Below, piece after piece: positions 10,645 through 22,949 of a stretch of DNA of 64,000 bases. The stretch is from Imbricaverruca yamaguchii (lineage: Eukaryota > Arthropoda > Thecostraca > Neoverrucidae): contig JAOTOL010001508.1 of the NCBI GenBank assembly GCA_034440575.1, positions 62,001-126,000 on the forward strand, written 5' to 3'. Below the pieces are notes generated by a model. That model had not been told where the DNA came from. It did no database searches and was given only the letters and a program-made list of their open reading frames with translations. The position numbers and the translations under genes are program-made. Each line of letters opens with the position of its first letter. Position 1 is the stretch's first letter.

Positions 10645-13600
10645 TCACGGGTGGGGGTATATCACGTCAAGGCGAGCTTGTCGAATGAAAATAAAAATAT
10701 TCCCAGACGCTACAGCCTCAGAGTCGTTCCCTATTAGTATACGTAAAGAAGAGTCGGTGTTCAACCGTCCTAAAATATGGGGTCGTAGAGGATCTAGCAG
10801 TTCACAGCCAACTAAAACATGGTACACAGTAAGCGGGTTAAAGCAGCGCGGACATAGGGGACGGTCACCACCGATAAACATATAACTAGATGTTGCGAAG
10901 ATATGGCCTATCCTCAATCGGCAGAGTATTACCTCTTCCCGGCGTTTGGTTCGGTTAGAGAACAGCCATTTTCCTAGTGTCGGTTTTAAAACCTTGAGCT
11001 TACTACACTTCAAATTCCAGGATCGTTGCCATTCTGACTGTATACTTGACAATATAGTAGGGTATATATCTGTTGGAGGGAGCCGTAGATGGACCACACG
11101 GCCATTGCTAATGGCGTGCTTGGCGGTTATGTCAGCAGCTTCGTTTCCGGCAAGTCCAACATGGCTAGGAATCCAGCAGAACACTAAAATTCTTCCGATG
11201 TCATGCAGGGATTTTACTACTTTGATAATCCTCCGAACAAGTCGGTTATCCTGGTTAAAGATGTTCAGTGCCTGGAGACTGCTCAGAGAGTCTGTGAAAA
11301 TCACGTACTTTGTGGACCGGTCTTTCTGTATGAAATAGAGGTTTGCTGAATGGCATACAATTCGGCAGTAAAATTCGATGTTTGCGTCGGTAAACAAGAA
11401 GATCGAACACTTTGTCTACTTACGAAAGCACACCCGACACCAGATGCCGCCTCTGAGCCGTCTGTGTAAATGCGTGAAAAGTCGTGATATTCGTGTATTT
11501 TTCACAATGCTAACATGCGGAATTCCTCCGGGCTTACCTGCCCATTCTTTGAGCAGGTTAGTCATGTCAGTTTTCACTGGGAAAACATGCCAAGGGGGAG
11601 TGCTCGGAGTGATTACACGTGCTACGGAACGCGGTCGGATATTACATTCTCGAAGAATCGGGGGACATACGAGTGGAAAACGATAATCCACGCTGAGTAA
11701 TGTGACGTGCACTTGACGTCCCTGAGAAAATCCACCGATAGGCTAGATGGTTCCGGTTTTGAGCAACATTGCATGCATATCTCGCGCCCAATAACTTACG
11801 GCGTAGTACAAGAGGTGGCTCGTCTACTTCTACCATTACACTAGCAGCCGGTGAGGTGCGGAAGGCTCCAGTAACGATGCGAAGGGCTGAATTGTAGATC
11901 ATATCAAGACAGCGCTTGGATGTGGCACTCGCTCCGCCATAAATAAAAGATCCATAGTCAATTTTAGAACGCACGAGCGATCGGTGCATGAGAAGTAAAA
12001 CTGATCTGTCAGCTCCATATGAACACCTAGAAACAGTGCTGATTACCTGGAGACCATTTGTACATTTGCTAATAAGGTCAGTGATGTGAGTTTTATACGT
12101 AACATGGCGATCCATCCACACCTCCAGAAACTTGACAGCAGGTCTGAAAGGTATGAGGTGACCGTTTGGTCTGTGCAACGGAGTTTCCGACAGAAGTGAA
12201 CAGCGGTAGTCTTTGAGGTGGATAAAGTGAAGCCAGTCCTATCACACCACTCCATCAATTTCACTAGCTAATTGGAGCTGTCTTTCCACCGTCCGCACCG
12301 TATGAGAGGAGAACCATACCGTAAAATCATCCACAAATAGCGTTCGTCCTACCGATGTTGGCAGTGCATCACCCACATCATTTATGACAATGGCGAACAG
12401 AGTCACACTCAATATACTTCCCTGCGGAACCCCATCAATCTGTTGGAAGGTGTCAGAGAGGTAGCCACCTACTCTGACCCGATGGTGGTGGTGGTGGATT
12501 AGGGATTAGGGGCGCGTCGACATCCAGGGTCATTTTGCGCCCATAACTGTATTATACTCAATCTACGGTGCTACTATCATGACTTAGTAATATTCACGGG
12601 TGGGAGTATATCACCTCTAGGCGAGCTTGTCGAAGGAAGGTAAAAATATTCCCAGACGCCACAACATCAGAGTCATTTCCAATTAGCATACGTAAAGAAG
12701 TGTCGGCGTTCAGTGGTCCTAAAATCTGGCGTCGTAGTGGTTCTAACATTGTACAGCCTACTAAAACATTCACATTCTAACACAGTAAGCGGATTAGAAC
12801 AGCGTGGGCATATAGGTCGGTCATCACCAGTCAGCATGTAGCTGTGTGTTGCAAAGGTATGACCTATTCTCAATCGGCACTATTCTGACCCGAAATGTCG
12901 CTTGTTAAAAAAAAAATCGTCAAGAAAAAACCCATCGGGCCTCTTATGCCTGTTTGGTACCATTTCATGAGGATACCATGACGCCATGCGGTGTCATAAG
13001 CGCCGTCAACGTCGAAAATATGGCAGCGGTATGACATCGTTTCATGAAACTATGGCGTACAACGGAATCGAGAGCTAAAATATGGTCAAATGTGCTACGA
13101 TGTCTGCGAAAGCCACTCTGTATCGAGGTGAGTACATGGTTGTGTTCTAAAAACCACATGAGTCGCAAGTTCGCCATTTTTTCTCAAACAATTTGCAAAG
13201 AGAACATGTCAATGATATGGGTCGATAATGAAGTGTGTCATTTCCAGTTTTGTTTGGCTTGCAGATAGGGACGACAAGCGCCCTCCGCCATGTCAATGGA
13301 AATGTTCCCCTTTCCCACATGTTGTTGAACACTTGCAGAAGTGTGTTTAAAGCTTTAATCGGGAGTTGTATAATAATATCATTGTGTAAGGTGTCTGGTC
13401 CTTCTGCTACGTTCCTAAGGGTGCTTAAAGCAGCAGTCAGTTCGGAAATAGAGAATGGACTGTTGTAATGGATATAATCTATTGTTGTAAAATCAAGGGA
13501 TAGTGCCTCACACCAGGCTTTGCATTCCGAGAAACGTCTACTGTTTTTATTTTTCGATCGTTCTTAGAAGGCCCATCCAATCTCGTTAGCGACATCCTTC

Positions 13601-14741
13601 GGATTAATAATATCTTGTCCATTTATGTGTAGTGTGGGGAGTGGGGTACAGGTAAGTTTGCCTGAGATACATTTGATGCAGGACCACACCGATGACAGTG
13701 AGGTGTAATGGTTGAACGTATTGACATAAGCTTTCCAGGATTGTTGTTTGGAGTCAGCAACTGTGCGCCTCGCGTGTGCCCTTGCCTTGCGGAAAGCTAC
13801 GAGATTCGCCATGGAGCTGTCACGATTGAAAGTACGTAATGACTTCTTTCTAGCACGTAATGCATCTCGGCATTTATCAGACCACCAGGGGACTGGTACA
13901 CGGCGTGGCGTGCCTGACGAACGAGGAATATATTGCTGAACACTTTGTAACGTTGTGGTTGTAAACATATCTATGGAAACCAATCTTCGGAGCACTCGCC
14001 GAGTCTCTCCTCGACATCAGACTGGAAAGAACTCCAGTCAGCCTTTTCTCGAATCCACTTGAGGAGTCGTCGGCCAGCTTCCACACCATCAATAAAGCGA
14101 GTCGAAACGGGAAAATGGTCACTTGTACCTGGATCATCACCCACCGACCACTCTAAACAGGGAGAAAGTCCAGGACTGCAAAACGTCAGGTCCAGCACAG
14201 AGGTCTGTCCTGTTTGCAATGTAACGTGTGTTTGAGTTCCAGTGTTAAGAATACCAAGTGGAAAATTCCGGATCATACGTTCCAATGCACGTCCACAACC
14301 AGTACTATTCGCTGAGCCCGAAACATCGTGATGTGCGTTAGTCACCACATAGAATCAGCGGGGGAGTAGGCTGGTTTACCACTTGCAGCAGTTCAGCAAG
14401 TAGAAAGAGTGTTCCTCGGGGTAGGTATATGGAGCATATGATGGTAACACGGCAATTAATTATTATCCGAGCAGCGATAGCCTGAATGTTTGATCTCGGG
14501 TGTACTTGTTGGAAGGGGACCGAGTCGTGGATGGGAAGAAGTACACCACCATGTGCCACCGTGTGGGTGACGACGTCCTTGCGTAAAACAGAGTAGTTAC
14601 TTAAATAAAAGGAAGTACCAGGAGATAGTTCGGTCTCCTGTAGGCATACTACGGCCGGTGTACGACGGTGCAGTTGCATATTGTAATTCGTTATTGCTAG
14701 TTCTCACAGCTCTGCAGTTCCACTGTAAAATGTTACTAATT
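10645..14741 (-). pseudogene. Copy M ORF2: endonuclease, RT and RNase H remnant
   Basis: The start region reads ISNILQWNCRAV, where the other copies have a methionine, so the start codon is lost. Endonuclease blocks follow (14679-13971), including VAHGGVLLPIHDSVP and SDHFPVSTRF. RT blocks run from about 13400 to 11640, with HYRPISLT, then after the nested insertion the catalytic LFVDDFT at about 12316-12340. RNase H lies at 11397-10645, with FTDSLSSLQAL, CWIPSHVGLAGNEAAD and a C-terminal Cys/His cluster CPRCFNPLTVYHVLVGC. At least six frame breaks plus a 401-bp insertion make it non-functional. Confidence 0.85.
12483..12883 (-). mobile_element. 5'-truncated I-like copy nested in copy M
   Basis: This repeats the last about 400 bases of the host element itself: the RNase H C-terminus (MRIGHTFATHSYM), the GGGGCGCGTCGACATC 3' region and a (CCA)n tail. 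It is flanked by a perfect 10-base target-site duplication, tctgacccga, at 12473-12482 and 12884-12893. It interrupts the RT domain of copy M, so it is younger than M, and shows that the family stayed active after M landed. Confidence 0.92.
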
Positions 14742-14796
14742 TGTCAGTAACTGAAAGAAGAAGTCCTAAGCTAAGAGCGTAAAAGGGCAAGAGTGA

Positions 14797-16605
14797 CTAA
14801 GTCATGGTCTTGCAGTCCGGGGTCTTTGGTTTGTGGGCGTGAGGGCGGGCTCCCAAACTCACTTGGCGACACAGCACCGGGAAAAGCACGCTCCATAGCG
14901 CGAATTGGGGATGGGGAGAATAGTGTGTGGGGGGGGGGTGCACGGCACGACGGGAAGGTGTCTCCGGCGGTTCCATGGCTGCTGCGGGTAATGGTGCGGA
15001 GTGAGGAGCCGCCAATGGGCGCTGGCCCTCAGGCTTGGAGATCGAGGAGAGTGGGATATGTCGGACGGTGCGACCCTGTGCTTCTAAATATGGGGCTCTA
15101 GGGCGCACCTGAGCCATAGGATGTCCAAGCTTTGGATCTGAGATGGTTGGTGGTGGTGGTGGTGGGGGAGTTGGCGTAGTTTTGGAAGGCTGGATAGGAT
15201 TGGGTTCGGTGGGTATGGCGGGTAAGGATTCGAGGATAGTGGATGTCTTGGGGGGCTTCTTAGTCCGCTGGACACGACGCCATTCTTTTGGAGCTAGCTC
15301 TGTAACTGGTGGGGTACCTGAAACTTCCTGGGCCCTTGGCGACGAAGCAACGCGCTCTTCAACGTCGGTTGTGTCATACGCAGGATTTTGCTCACTTACG
15401 GTGAGTGGGGTTTCGGTGGTCTCAACGCAGTCCTGGGTTGGCTGCCTATTCCTTGGCATCGCCAGGGGTACTCCAAAGGAACGAAGTAGGGCTATCATTT
15501 GAGTGATGAGCTCAGAAACCTTGTCGGGCTGAGACTGGATTGGGACTGGATTGTGGCTTTACGACGCCCTCAGCAGCTGAGGCCATACAGCGTCGCCTGC
15601 CTCTCACCCTGGCAGGAAGGGCGGGCACCGCGGGGAATCGAACCCCGTACCCCTGACTTGCCAGACGCTCAGCTTAACCACTGAGCTACCGACACCCCTT
15701 GTCGAGCTGAGCATGTTGTGCGATCGCGGTATGACTTTCGGCTTTTGATGCGTAGGTGATTCTGAGGTGTGTGTGTGTGTTCATATATATATCTGGCCTC
15801 CCGGAAGGTTACTTTTTGTGTGTGTTTAATGGCAATAATTTCTTTCTCCTTTATGTACATCGGGCAAGTCATGTCATAAGACGCGTGGGTGTCCTGTTCT
15901 GGACCACAGTTCCAACAACGGAGGGTCTCTGCTCACTACCGTAATCGTGGGAGGCGCATTTGCCACATGCAGGGCGATTGCGACAAAACTGGTTTGTCTG
16001 ACAGAATTTCTGGCAATTAAAACATAGGGTTGGGAAAGAAAATACTAACTTTAACCCGGACGTATCCCACACGGCTCTCAAGGGGAAGATCGCTCGTGTT
16101 AAATGTTAGCATGATGTTGTTGGTTGCGACCATCTCTGTACCCCTCCTCAACTTCAACTTTCTCGCTCCAATCACTCCAAATTCTGCTAGTCCATCGACA
16201 ATCTCTTCCTCTGGTATATCCCTTAAGTCAAAACAATTGATGATTCCTCTCAAGTTCTTGGTTTTATGGGGTTCTACGCATGTTGGGATAATTTCGTCTA
16301 CCTTCTTGCCGCCCTCTCGCACACTGTAAACAAACTTAGTCATCGACACAATGCTCTCTCCGCTTCCTCTGCCACCGCAAACTCCACCTCCAATCCTCCG
16401 TCCTTCAACTTCTCACACCGAACAACTCTTCCAAACCGGTCACATCCGTTACGTCTTTGAAAGGGGGACAAATAATCTAGAGTTTGTGTTTTCCCTCGAA
16501 GAATGAGGACCCGCCGGGTAGCGGAAAGCGTGTTTCGTCCGTCCGATCAGGTGGTCTGGCCCTCACGAGAGGGACCAGGAGTGTATTAGGTGTTGTCGGT
16601 GCCAT
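14797..16605 (-). pseudogene. Copy M ORF1 (gag-like, zinc knuckle) remnant
   Basis: The probable start is the ATG at 16605-16603, aligned with the intact ORF1 start at 54384 by the shared ITPGS/LLVPL-type context. It then reads RGIINCFDLRDIPEEEIVDG and NNIMLTFNTSDLP (16349-16017), a damaged CCHC knuckle region (FNCQKF, RPACGKC; about 16030-15940), YIKEKEIIAIKHTQKVTFRE (about 15860-15790) and a proline-rich C-terminus to 14797. A SINE at 15534-15696 and several frameshifts break it. ORF1 proteins of this kind bind element RNA in the ribonucleoprotein. Confidence 0.8.
15534..15696 (-). mobile_element. SINE family A inserted in ORF1 of copy M
   Basis: Complete family A copy: head with GGTAGCTCAGTGGTTAAG and GGGGTTCGATTCCCC, tail reading AATCCAGTCCCAATCC. 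It is flanked by a 15-base target-site duplication with one mismatch, ccttgtcgGgctgag at 15519-15533 and ccttgtcgAgctgag at 15697-15711. This fixes the family's full length at about 163 bases and dates the SINE as younger than copy M. Confidence 0.9.
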
Positions 16606-17275
16606 GCACTGTTTCTTTGTTTCGGCTCCTCGGGCGCCCCACCCCTTGGGGGCCCTACCGGGGGGACGCCTGGGTCCCGCGGACGGGAGGTCGCCAGGCG
16701 CCCCAGGAGCTATATGGGGCAGGCGGCGCCTTCGCCAGGCCAGGAGAGAGAGAGACTCACCACCCCGACCAGGATCCAGCGCCGCCCACCTCTTGCCCCC
16801 GCCGACCGGGCCGGCAGGAACTGGGAAACCCAGGCCCCCAGCTCGAGGCGATCTGCCCCTTGACCCGCGTGAGGCCCCACGGGCCCACCCGCCCCTCCGG
16901 GATATCGGGACGAAAGAGGCGTGTTGGTTCCCCGTCACAACTAGCACCGTGCGACGGGGGACCTCAGCCTCCATGACTCCGTCAACCCCGGGGGTCGGGC
17001 TGAGGGGGCGCGGCTACCCTGATAAAACTAAGCTGGTGGGCAGGACCGGGGAAGTTGCCTGCTCATAGTAGGGATAGGTAGTGTTACAGGGACAGGTGAA
17101 GGACATGGATGTTGGGATGAGGTGGGCATTGGAATGGCAGAGTGTGGATGGAAGGATGAGTGAGGCACTCCTGGTCTCACCCCTCGCCGGGATGATAGTC
17201 GCCGGGTCATTGGAGCACTCAGTCCCCCCAACCGCGTAATGGTGGTGCCTCATCAGGGGGTAATTCGACTATTGG

Positions 17276-18474
17276 GAGTGAATATATCATGACCTCGGAA
17301 CAATTTGCCCTTTACCATCATCCACATCTCATAAACATCTGAGCCCATCAATAACTCTTCCCAATGAATTTCATTCAGGAAGTTCCTGAACTCATTGACT
17401 CATGCCTGATTCCTACACTTCTAACATATAAGGAAAATAGAGAAAAAATGCTGTGATCTAACACTTTATTTAACCTTGTACTGTCATGTGTGATTTGAAA
17501 TAATCCTATTTTCTTCAAACAAGCCATGAAACTTCTTCTTGACTTGTTTAAACTAGTTGTCATCCCATGGGGTCATGGATGTGGCATCTGTATTCTGCAT
17601 TTTATTGAGGTATTATTTGTATGCTTGTTTTCCTTTTGGGAAGCTGTGTGCACACATCTTTGGTCAATGCATACAAAATTGAACCATTCCAGAGTATTAT
17701 ATGTGTAAGCATTTCTGATCATTTGTATGTGACTAACCTTACCCCTTTCACTTGGTTGCAACTGATATATAGGTATGATATCCTCAATGGTATCAATAGA
17801 TCAGCTGATATAAAGTGAATCTAAATTAACAATGCCTATGACTTTTGTTTTCTGAATGCCCACTGGACATCTCTTCTGTTTTTTCTCATACCAAAGCTTG
17901 CAGAGATGTCATTGCACCATGCTCACCTTTCTCAATATCACAATGGGAATCTTATCATACTAAAACAAAATTATGTTCTTTTCTAAAAGTAGAATGGCAA
18001 TGCACAAATGGGACACTGTAGGCATCATGCATTCGGACGTTCAGTGATGTTCAAGATAGGCTCCTGGGTGCATGCCTGCTTAGAAATATAGGTGGCTGTC
18101 TGGATGCCTGGGTGCCTGCCTGGATATCTTGGTGCCTGCATGGATGCTTAGTTGCCAGGTGCCCTGCAGGGTCTAAACGTCACTACCCACCTTGAAACTT
18201 CTCGGTAACCATGAATGCTTGTGAGTACACATGTTTGAGTACACAGGAGGTGGCCATGATTTTTGGTAGTGATGCTTAAATAATGTATAGCAAATACAAT
18301 GACAGAACAAGTTTTCTGTTGAAAAAATATCATGCTATTTAAATCAGCAATATTCCCACTACATAAGTTGCTCGTCTAACTGCAGTACCTCACTAGATAC
18401 TCTAACTTTTTCAGATGTTACTAACTTAGTCATCACACAAGTAGCAGCTGATGCAATAATTTTGACATCTTAGC

Positions 18475-18480
<6 letters not shown>
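17276..18480. other. No gene seen
   Basis: AT-rich sequence without recognisable coding motifs. At about 18060-18150 a short imperfect repetition of gcctgcctggat/gtgcctgcatggat is visible, a minor tandem decay product. Confidence 0.5.

Positions 18481-18542
<62 letters not shown>
18481..18542. repeat. (TA)n microsatellite
   Basis: About 31 uninterrupted TA dinucleotides between catcttagcacaa and ccatatgtt. Confidence 0.95.
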
Positions 18543-18545
<3 letters not shown>

Positions 18546-20729
18546 ATATGTTTAGGTATCCATCTGTTCCTGGGGAATAAATAAAAAAAGTACCTACCAA
18601 TTTTGGGCATAGTACAAATTTATATGTAGATTAGTTAAATATACTGAATTAGCAGCATTTCTGTTCTGGCATCCCTGATGTTTGGGTCCCCAAGGACAGG
18701 ACATGCTCTTGTCTGAAGTTGGTTGGTGGTTTGAGGTGAGAGCTAGTGCAAGGTGTTGTTGACATGGATATACTTCACATTGAAGCAAACCAAGATAATC
18801 TAGGAAAATACTTACCAGACGAGTTTGGGGATGATTTCTCACATCATTAACATATTATAACTAATTGTAACTACACACTCCCTAACTCTCCATGTATGGA
18901 ATGGAGAGGTTTATTTTAAAAAAACATATGAATGCTAGATCCATTAAGAATAAATTTGATGATATACAAGTTTTCCTAGCTGAGACTGATATCAAATGGT
19001 CGGTGATTTCATATCTGAAATATGACTCAAGGAGGATACTGAAAAATACTTTGAAATTAACAATTACACCATGTTGGCATCTAGTTGCTGTTACAGGGGG
19101 GTGAGCAATTTATGTTTGCAATTCCTATGCAGTAAAACACATTACTATGATTGAAAGCAACCTTATTGAAGCCTCATTTGTTTAAGTCAACTTTGGAATA
19201 GAAAACAAAAATAAATCTATAATACTTTGTCATATACAATCCACCATGTTCCTCACACAGTGATTTCCATAGCATGTTTGATGGAGAACTAGACAGCCGA
19301 GAAAGCAAAGGAAAACTGACCATCATGATAGGAGACTTCAACTATAACTTACTGAATATCAGAAGTGATAGAAACGGGAAAGCCTTTCCAAGCTTGCCTG
19401 CATCATATGGATTTTGGCCTACCATAACAAAGGCAACTCATATACATAGTTCTGGTATGGCATTGCTTGACAGTATATTTATAAATGATCTTTTCTATAT
19501 CTACTCTTCTGGGATATTGCTTGAGGACTTATCAGACCAAACTTCAACAAAAGGTAATAGAACAGCATTTGATTACAATCAGGTGGGTAAACTAAATGAT
19601 TATTTGGTATTGGCACTGCACAATCTTGATGACAACACTGATGCAAATATTGCATGCTCTCAGCTGATTGAAGCATATATACATGACATGAAGCTTTGCA
19701 CTAAAACATTCACCCACAGTACAAGGAGAACTACAAAAGCATGGATTACTGCAGGAATATTGTTCCATAAGCAAAAAGAAAAAAATGTACAAGAAGTACA
19801 TACAAGGTCAAAGCATACAAAATAAATTAGGATATAAACAGCATAGAAACATCTTAGTTCATATTTTGAGATGCAAAAACATATCTTATGAAGCAGCACT
19901 ACATTGGAAACAGCAGGATGGACAAATAGCATGGACAATCCTAAAGGAAATGATAAATAAGAAAAAAGCCAGGTTAAAACTTCCTGAAGTGTCAGTACAT
20001 GGAGATGGCAGAAATTGTGTACTTAATGCATTTAAGACTTTCTTTGTCTCTGCTGGAGAAAGACTGGAACAAAAGATAGATTTGATAGAAAAAGATCCAA
20101 CTGAATATATAGCTGAACCTACCTATGCAAGGCTTCCGGATCATATAAGTACTAGTGAAATCAAAGTGGAATTAATTATTAAGAACATGAAATCTGTTGG
20201 AGGTGGCATAGATGGAATCAGCACAAAAATATTAAGGCTTCCCCGTAAAAGTATATTGAAGCAGATTACCCACCTCTTTAATCTTTGTCTGCATGGTGGA
20301 ATATTTCCTGATGATTTTAATAAAGCAGTTGTTGCACCCATTTTCAAGGCAGGAGAACACCATAAATTCACAAATTATGGACCTATATCTTTACTACCTA
20401 TCTTTCTCAAACTTTGGAAACAAAAATATCACATGCCTATCTTTCAGCATATTTGGAACAAAATAATGTACTAAGCCATTTCCAAGTCCATAGAAAATAA
20501 AGAAATTGTGTGGCTCATATATTGATTTGAAAAAGGTTTTTGACACAGCTAGCACAGAGATATTAGCCAGAAAATTACAATGTATTAGACTTTAAGGTAC
20601 CCTTCTTAGAATACTAAAATTATACCTGAGAAATAGAGATCACCAAACTAAAGTATATGAGACTTCATCTGAACCAGAAGTAATTGTATGGGTGTTCCTC
20701 AGGGTTCCATTCTGGGACTATTATTATTC

Positions 20730-20736
<7 letters not shown>

Positions 20737-20793
<57 letters not shown>
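20737..20793. repeat. (AT)n microsatellite inside the RT coding block
   Basis: A run of about 28 AT units lies between the GxxLGLLLFII and NNLPRISNEV codons, where related RTs have a short Y-I-N-D-L segment containing an ATATA-like core. The run translates as alternating Ile-Tyr and happens to preserve the frame into FADD. Confidence 0.9.
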
Positions 20794-20795
<2 letters not shown>

Positions 20796-21039
20796 AACAA
20801 CTTGCCCAGAATTTCCAATGAAGTAAATATGTACTTTTTTGCTGATGACAGCAATTATTATCAAGGCAAAAAGTATTGATGAATTAGATTTTAAAAAATG
20901 AATTGCATTGTTCCAGAGCTAACACAATGGTATCAAGCGAATAGGAAGTCATTGAATGTAGCAATGACAAATTACCAAATATATTCTGGAACTCCCATTA
21001 ATGACATAAATATAATCAGTGTAGGATTTCCACATTTTT

Positions 21040-21900
21040 TCTTGGTTGTGGAGTACAAAATTTTAAGCTGGAGTACAAAAAATAGTTATACACTTGGTGA
21101 CAATTAACCTTGTTCTGGTAGGGCTGAAACCAATGTTTTCACTGGCATTGATGAACCCAAAATGCAGTTATATTTCGAGGCACATGATTTATCTTTTCAC
21201 AGATTACCAAAAATATTTGGCAGTCATTCATAAGTTCACAAATGGCGTTGGTTTCTTGGTGTCATCACCTCAGAGAATTTGCTTGCTCTGAAGCCACTTT
21301 GAGGAAATTTAAGGTGGCTTTTTCCATTGAATAGGCTCATTGTGTCTAAAAAAAAGTTGTCTGTTTAACAACATGACCTTCAATTGCACATTTAAAACAC
21401 CTTAATGACCAAATAATGCTTCAAGTATTTACTCAGGCAATACCAAGTACCCCGGATTTGCCAACTACGGATTTCTGGTACTTCTTGGCAAGCATTCCAG
21501 CACAAATATCTGATAATAAATATTGAATAAATCAGAATATATAAATGGTGAAGCAATATTGAATAAATGTTGAATTAATTATTAACTATATTGACACAGA
21601 GACAAAAAATATAGCACCTTCTCACATGATGTCACATGCCACCAGTTGTGCAGATGTTTCTAGCACAACACAGATGGTATGCTTACAAACAGGTATTTGT
21701 ACCACCATTCAAAGTTGTATTGTGGTTGTTCATCGGTTGGCACTTAGGGACTGCTGAAACTGCTGGTTGTTTTCAGGAATGGATTTTGAGTGGTAGCACT
21801 CAACCAAACAATGTTGTTCTTCCTTTTCCCTTCTGGAGTACAAAATATTTCATTTAGTCTAGTCACAATCCTGGAGTACAAAATGTATTGGTATGCATGA
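21040..21900. other. Unidentified insertion between RT palm and thumb
   Basis: RT homology stops after about 21035 (NDINIISVG) and resumes near 21940 (NSVKVKRKQQIK). The intervening sequence is bounded at both sides by copies of ggagtacaaaat (about 21049 and 21068 on the left; 21833 and 21872 on the right). No coding motif is visible in it. It could be a short non-autonomous element or an unrelated patch. Confidence 0.45.
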
Positions 21901-22220
21901 CACCAACAAATGCCAGTTTTTCCAACACTGAATATAATTATAAATTCCGTTAAAGTGAAAAGAAAACAACAAATCAAGTAACTTGGCATAGTGTTAGATG
22001 AAACATTAACATGGCATGGGCACATCTATTATATTACATCCATCATTAGTAGAAACTTGGGTATTATCGGGAGGCCAAAATACTTCATAACAAGTCAAGA
22101 ACTGAAGTATTTATACAACTCTTTAATCCTTCCATACTTAAATTACTGTGCTGTGATTTGGGGTAATAATTATCCCACTATATTAAATCAAGTCATAAGA
22201 TCCCAGCAACATGCCTTGTA

Positions 22221-22949
22221 AATAATTTATTACAGTTGTTATGCATACAATACAAATAAATTATTTATCAAGAAGAATATTTTGAGGTTCCCTGACATCA
22301 TGCAGGAACAAAACATATTAATTCTGCACAAATTTGTCCATGGCACATTGCCACATGCTATGACTGACTTTTTTATATACAACTTCTAGTACAGCAATTA
22401 TTCGACATTTCTCTATACCATTTACTTATTGACAATACTGTATGCTATTAAGCACTCTGCTCCAAAATCACGGAACAATGTAATATGCAAAATATTTTCC
22501 AGTATTGAGCAAGTGCTAAGGAAAAAAATGTGCTAGATAAATGCATTAGACATCACTTTATGGAATTATACAAATCAAATGAAAACTGAAGTCAGACTAC
22601 AGCTCATACAATTCACAAAGGTAACTTTAAAGGTTGTACCTTGCCAGATTTGGTATCAGTGTTCATGATATATGAAAATGTACAAATGTATGTGATTGAT
22701 TAGACTTTTTAGAGGATATTGGTAGGCTGGTACACACCTATGATATGCTGCATGAGTCATCTCCATATGAATCCATTTTCAATATTTCTGTATTCCCCTA
22801 ACATTTTCATCTTGTGACCATGGGAACTCTGTGGGCATTACTAGCTTGCTACCAGTCCTCTGATTTGCCAGGGTCACATTTCCTTTCTACTAATTGGTGG
22901 TGGTCTACCTGCAAAATGAAAAGAAAAAATCAAGGGACACAAATTGTAT
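22221..22949. other. No gene seen
   Basis: AT-rich. Probably the 3' part of the + element that ends near 22220, or old intergenic DNA. No tail or target-site duplication was recognised. Confidence 0.4.

Larger units (their letters stand above)
10531..17260 (-). mobile_element. Full-length I-like non-LTR retrotransposon (copy M)
   Basis: The 5' leader starts at 17260 (CCCCCTGATGAGGCACC) and the 3' end is a CCA-rich tail at about 10531. The flanks carry a 15-base target-site duplication with two mismatches: taattTgacaAttgg class sequence at 10516-10530 and its partner at 17261-17275. Order on the minus strand is leader, zinc-knuckle ORF1, then ORF2 with endonuclease, reverse transcriptase and RNase H. 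RNase H next to the RT places it with I, R1, Outcast or LOA-type elements and not Jockey or CR1. It carries two later insertions (12483-12883 and 15534-15696), and both ORFs are broken. Confidence 0.9.
18890..22220 (+). pseudogene. Degraded non-LTR retrotransposon, endonuclease and RT
   Basis: Blocks in order on the + strand: endonuclease with TIMIGDFNYNLL (about 19335), RT N-terminal blocks with NAVVAPIFKAGEHH-type and GPISLLPIFLK (20320-20410), IDLKKVFDTA (about 20520), GVPQGSILGLLLF (about 20690), the catalytic YFFADDSN (about 20834-20860), then after an insertion the thumb block LGIVLDETLTWHGHI (about 21980-22025) and LILPYLNYCAVIWGN. No RNase H was found. The style fits CR1/Jockey-type elements. 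Stops, a frameshift after 19825, an (AT)n expansion and an insertion of about 0.9 kb inactivate it. Confidence 0.75.

Noticed and set aside
16477..17068. Long overlapping frames on both strands of the 16.5-17.1 kb GC-rich region
   Set aside because: The region is the GC-rich 5' leader of copy M. The frames are not conserved in the leaders of copies L and R.
17245..17260. Hammerhead ribozyme core (CTGATGAG) at the 5' end of copy M
   Set aside because: The T is absent in copies L and R (CCGATGAG), and the GAAA and flanking stems of a hammerhead are not present.
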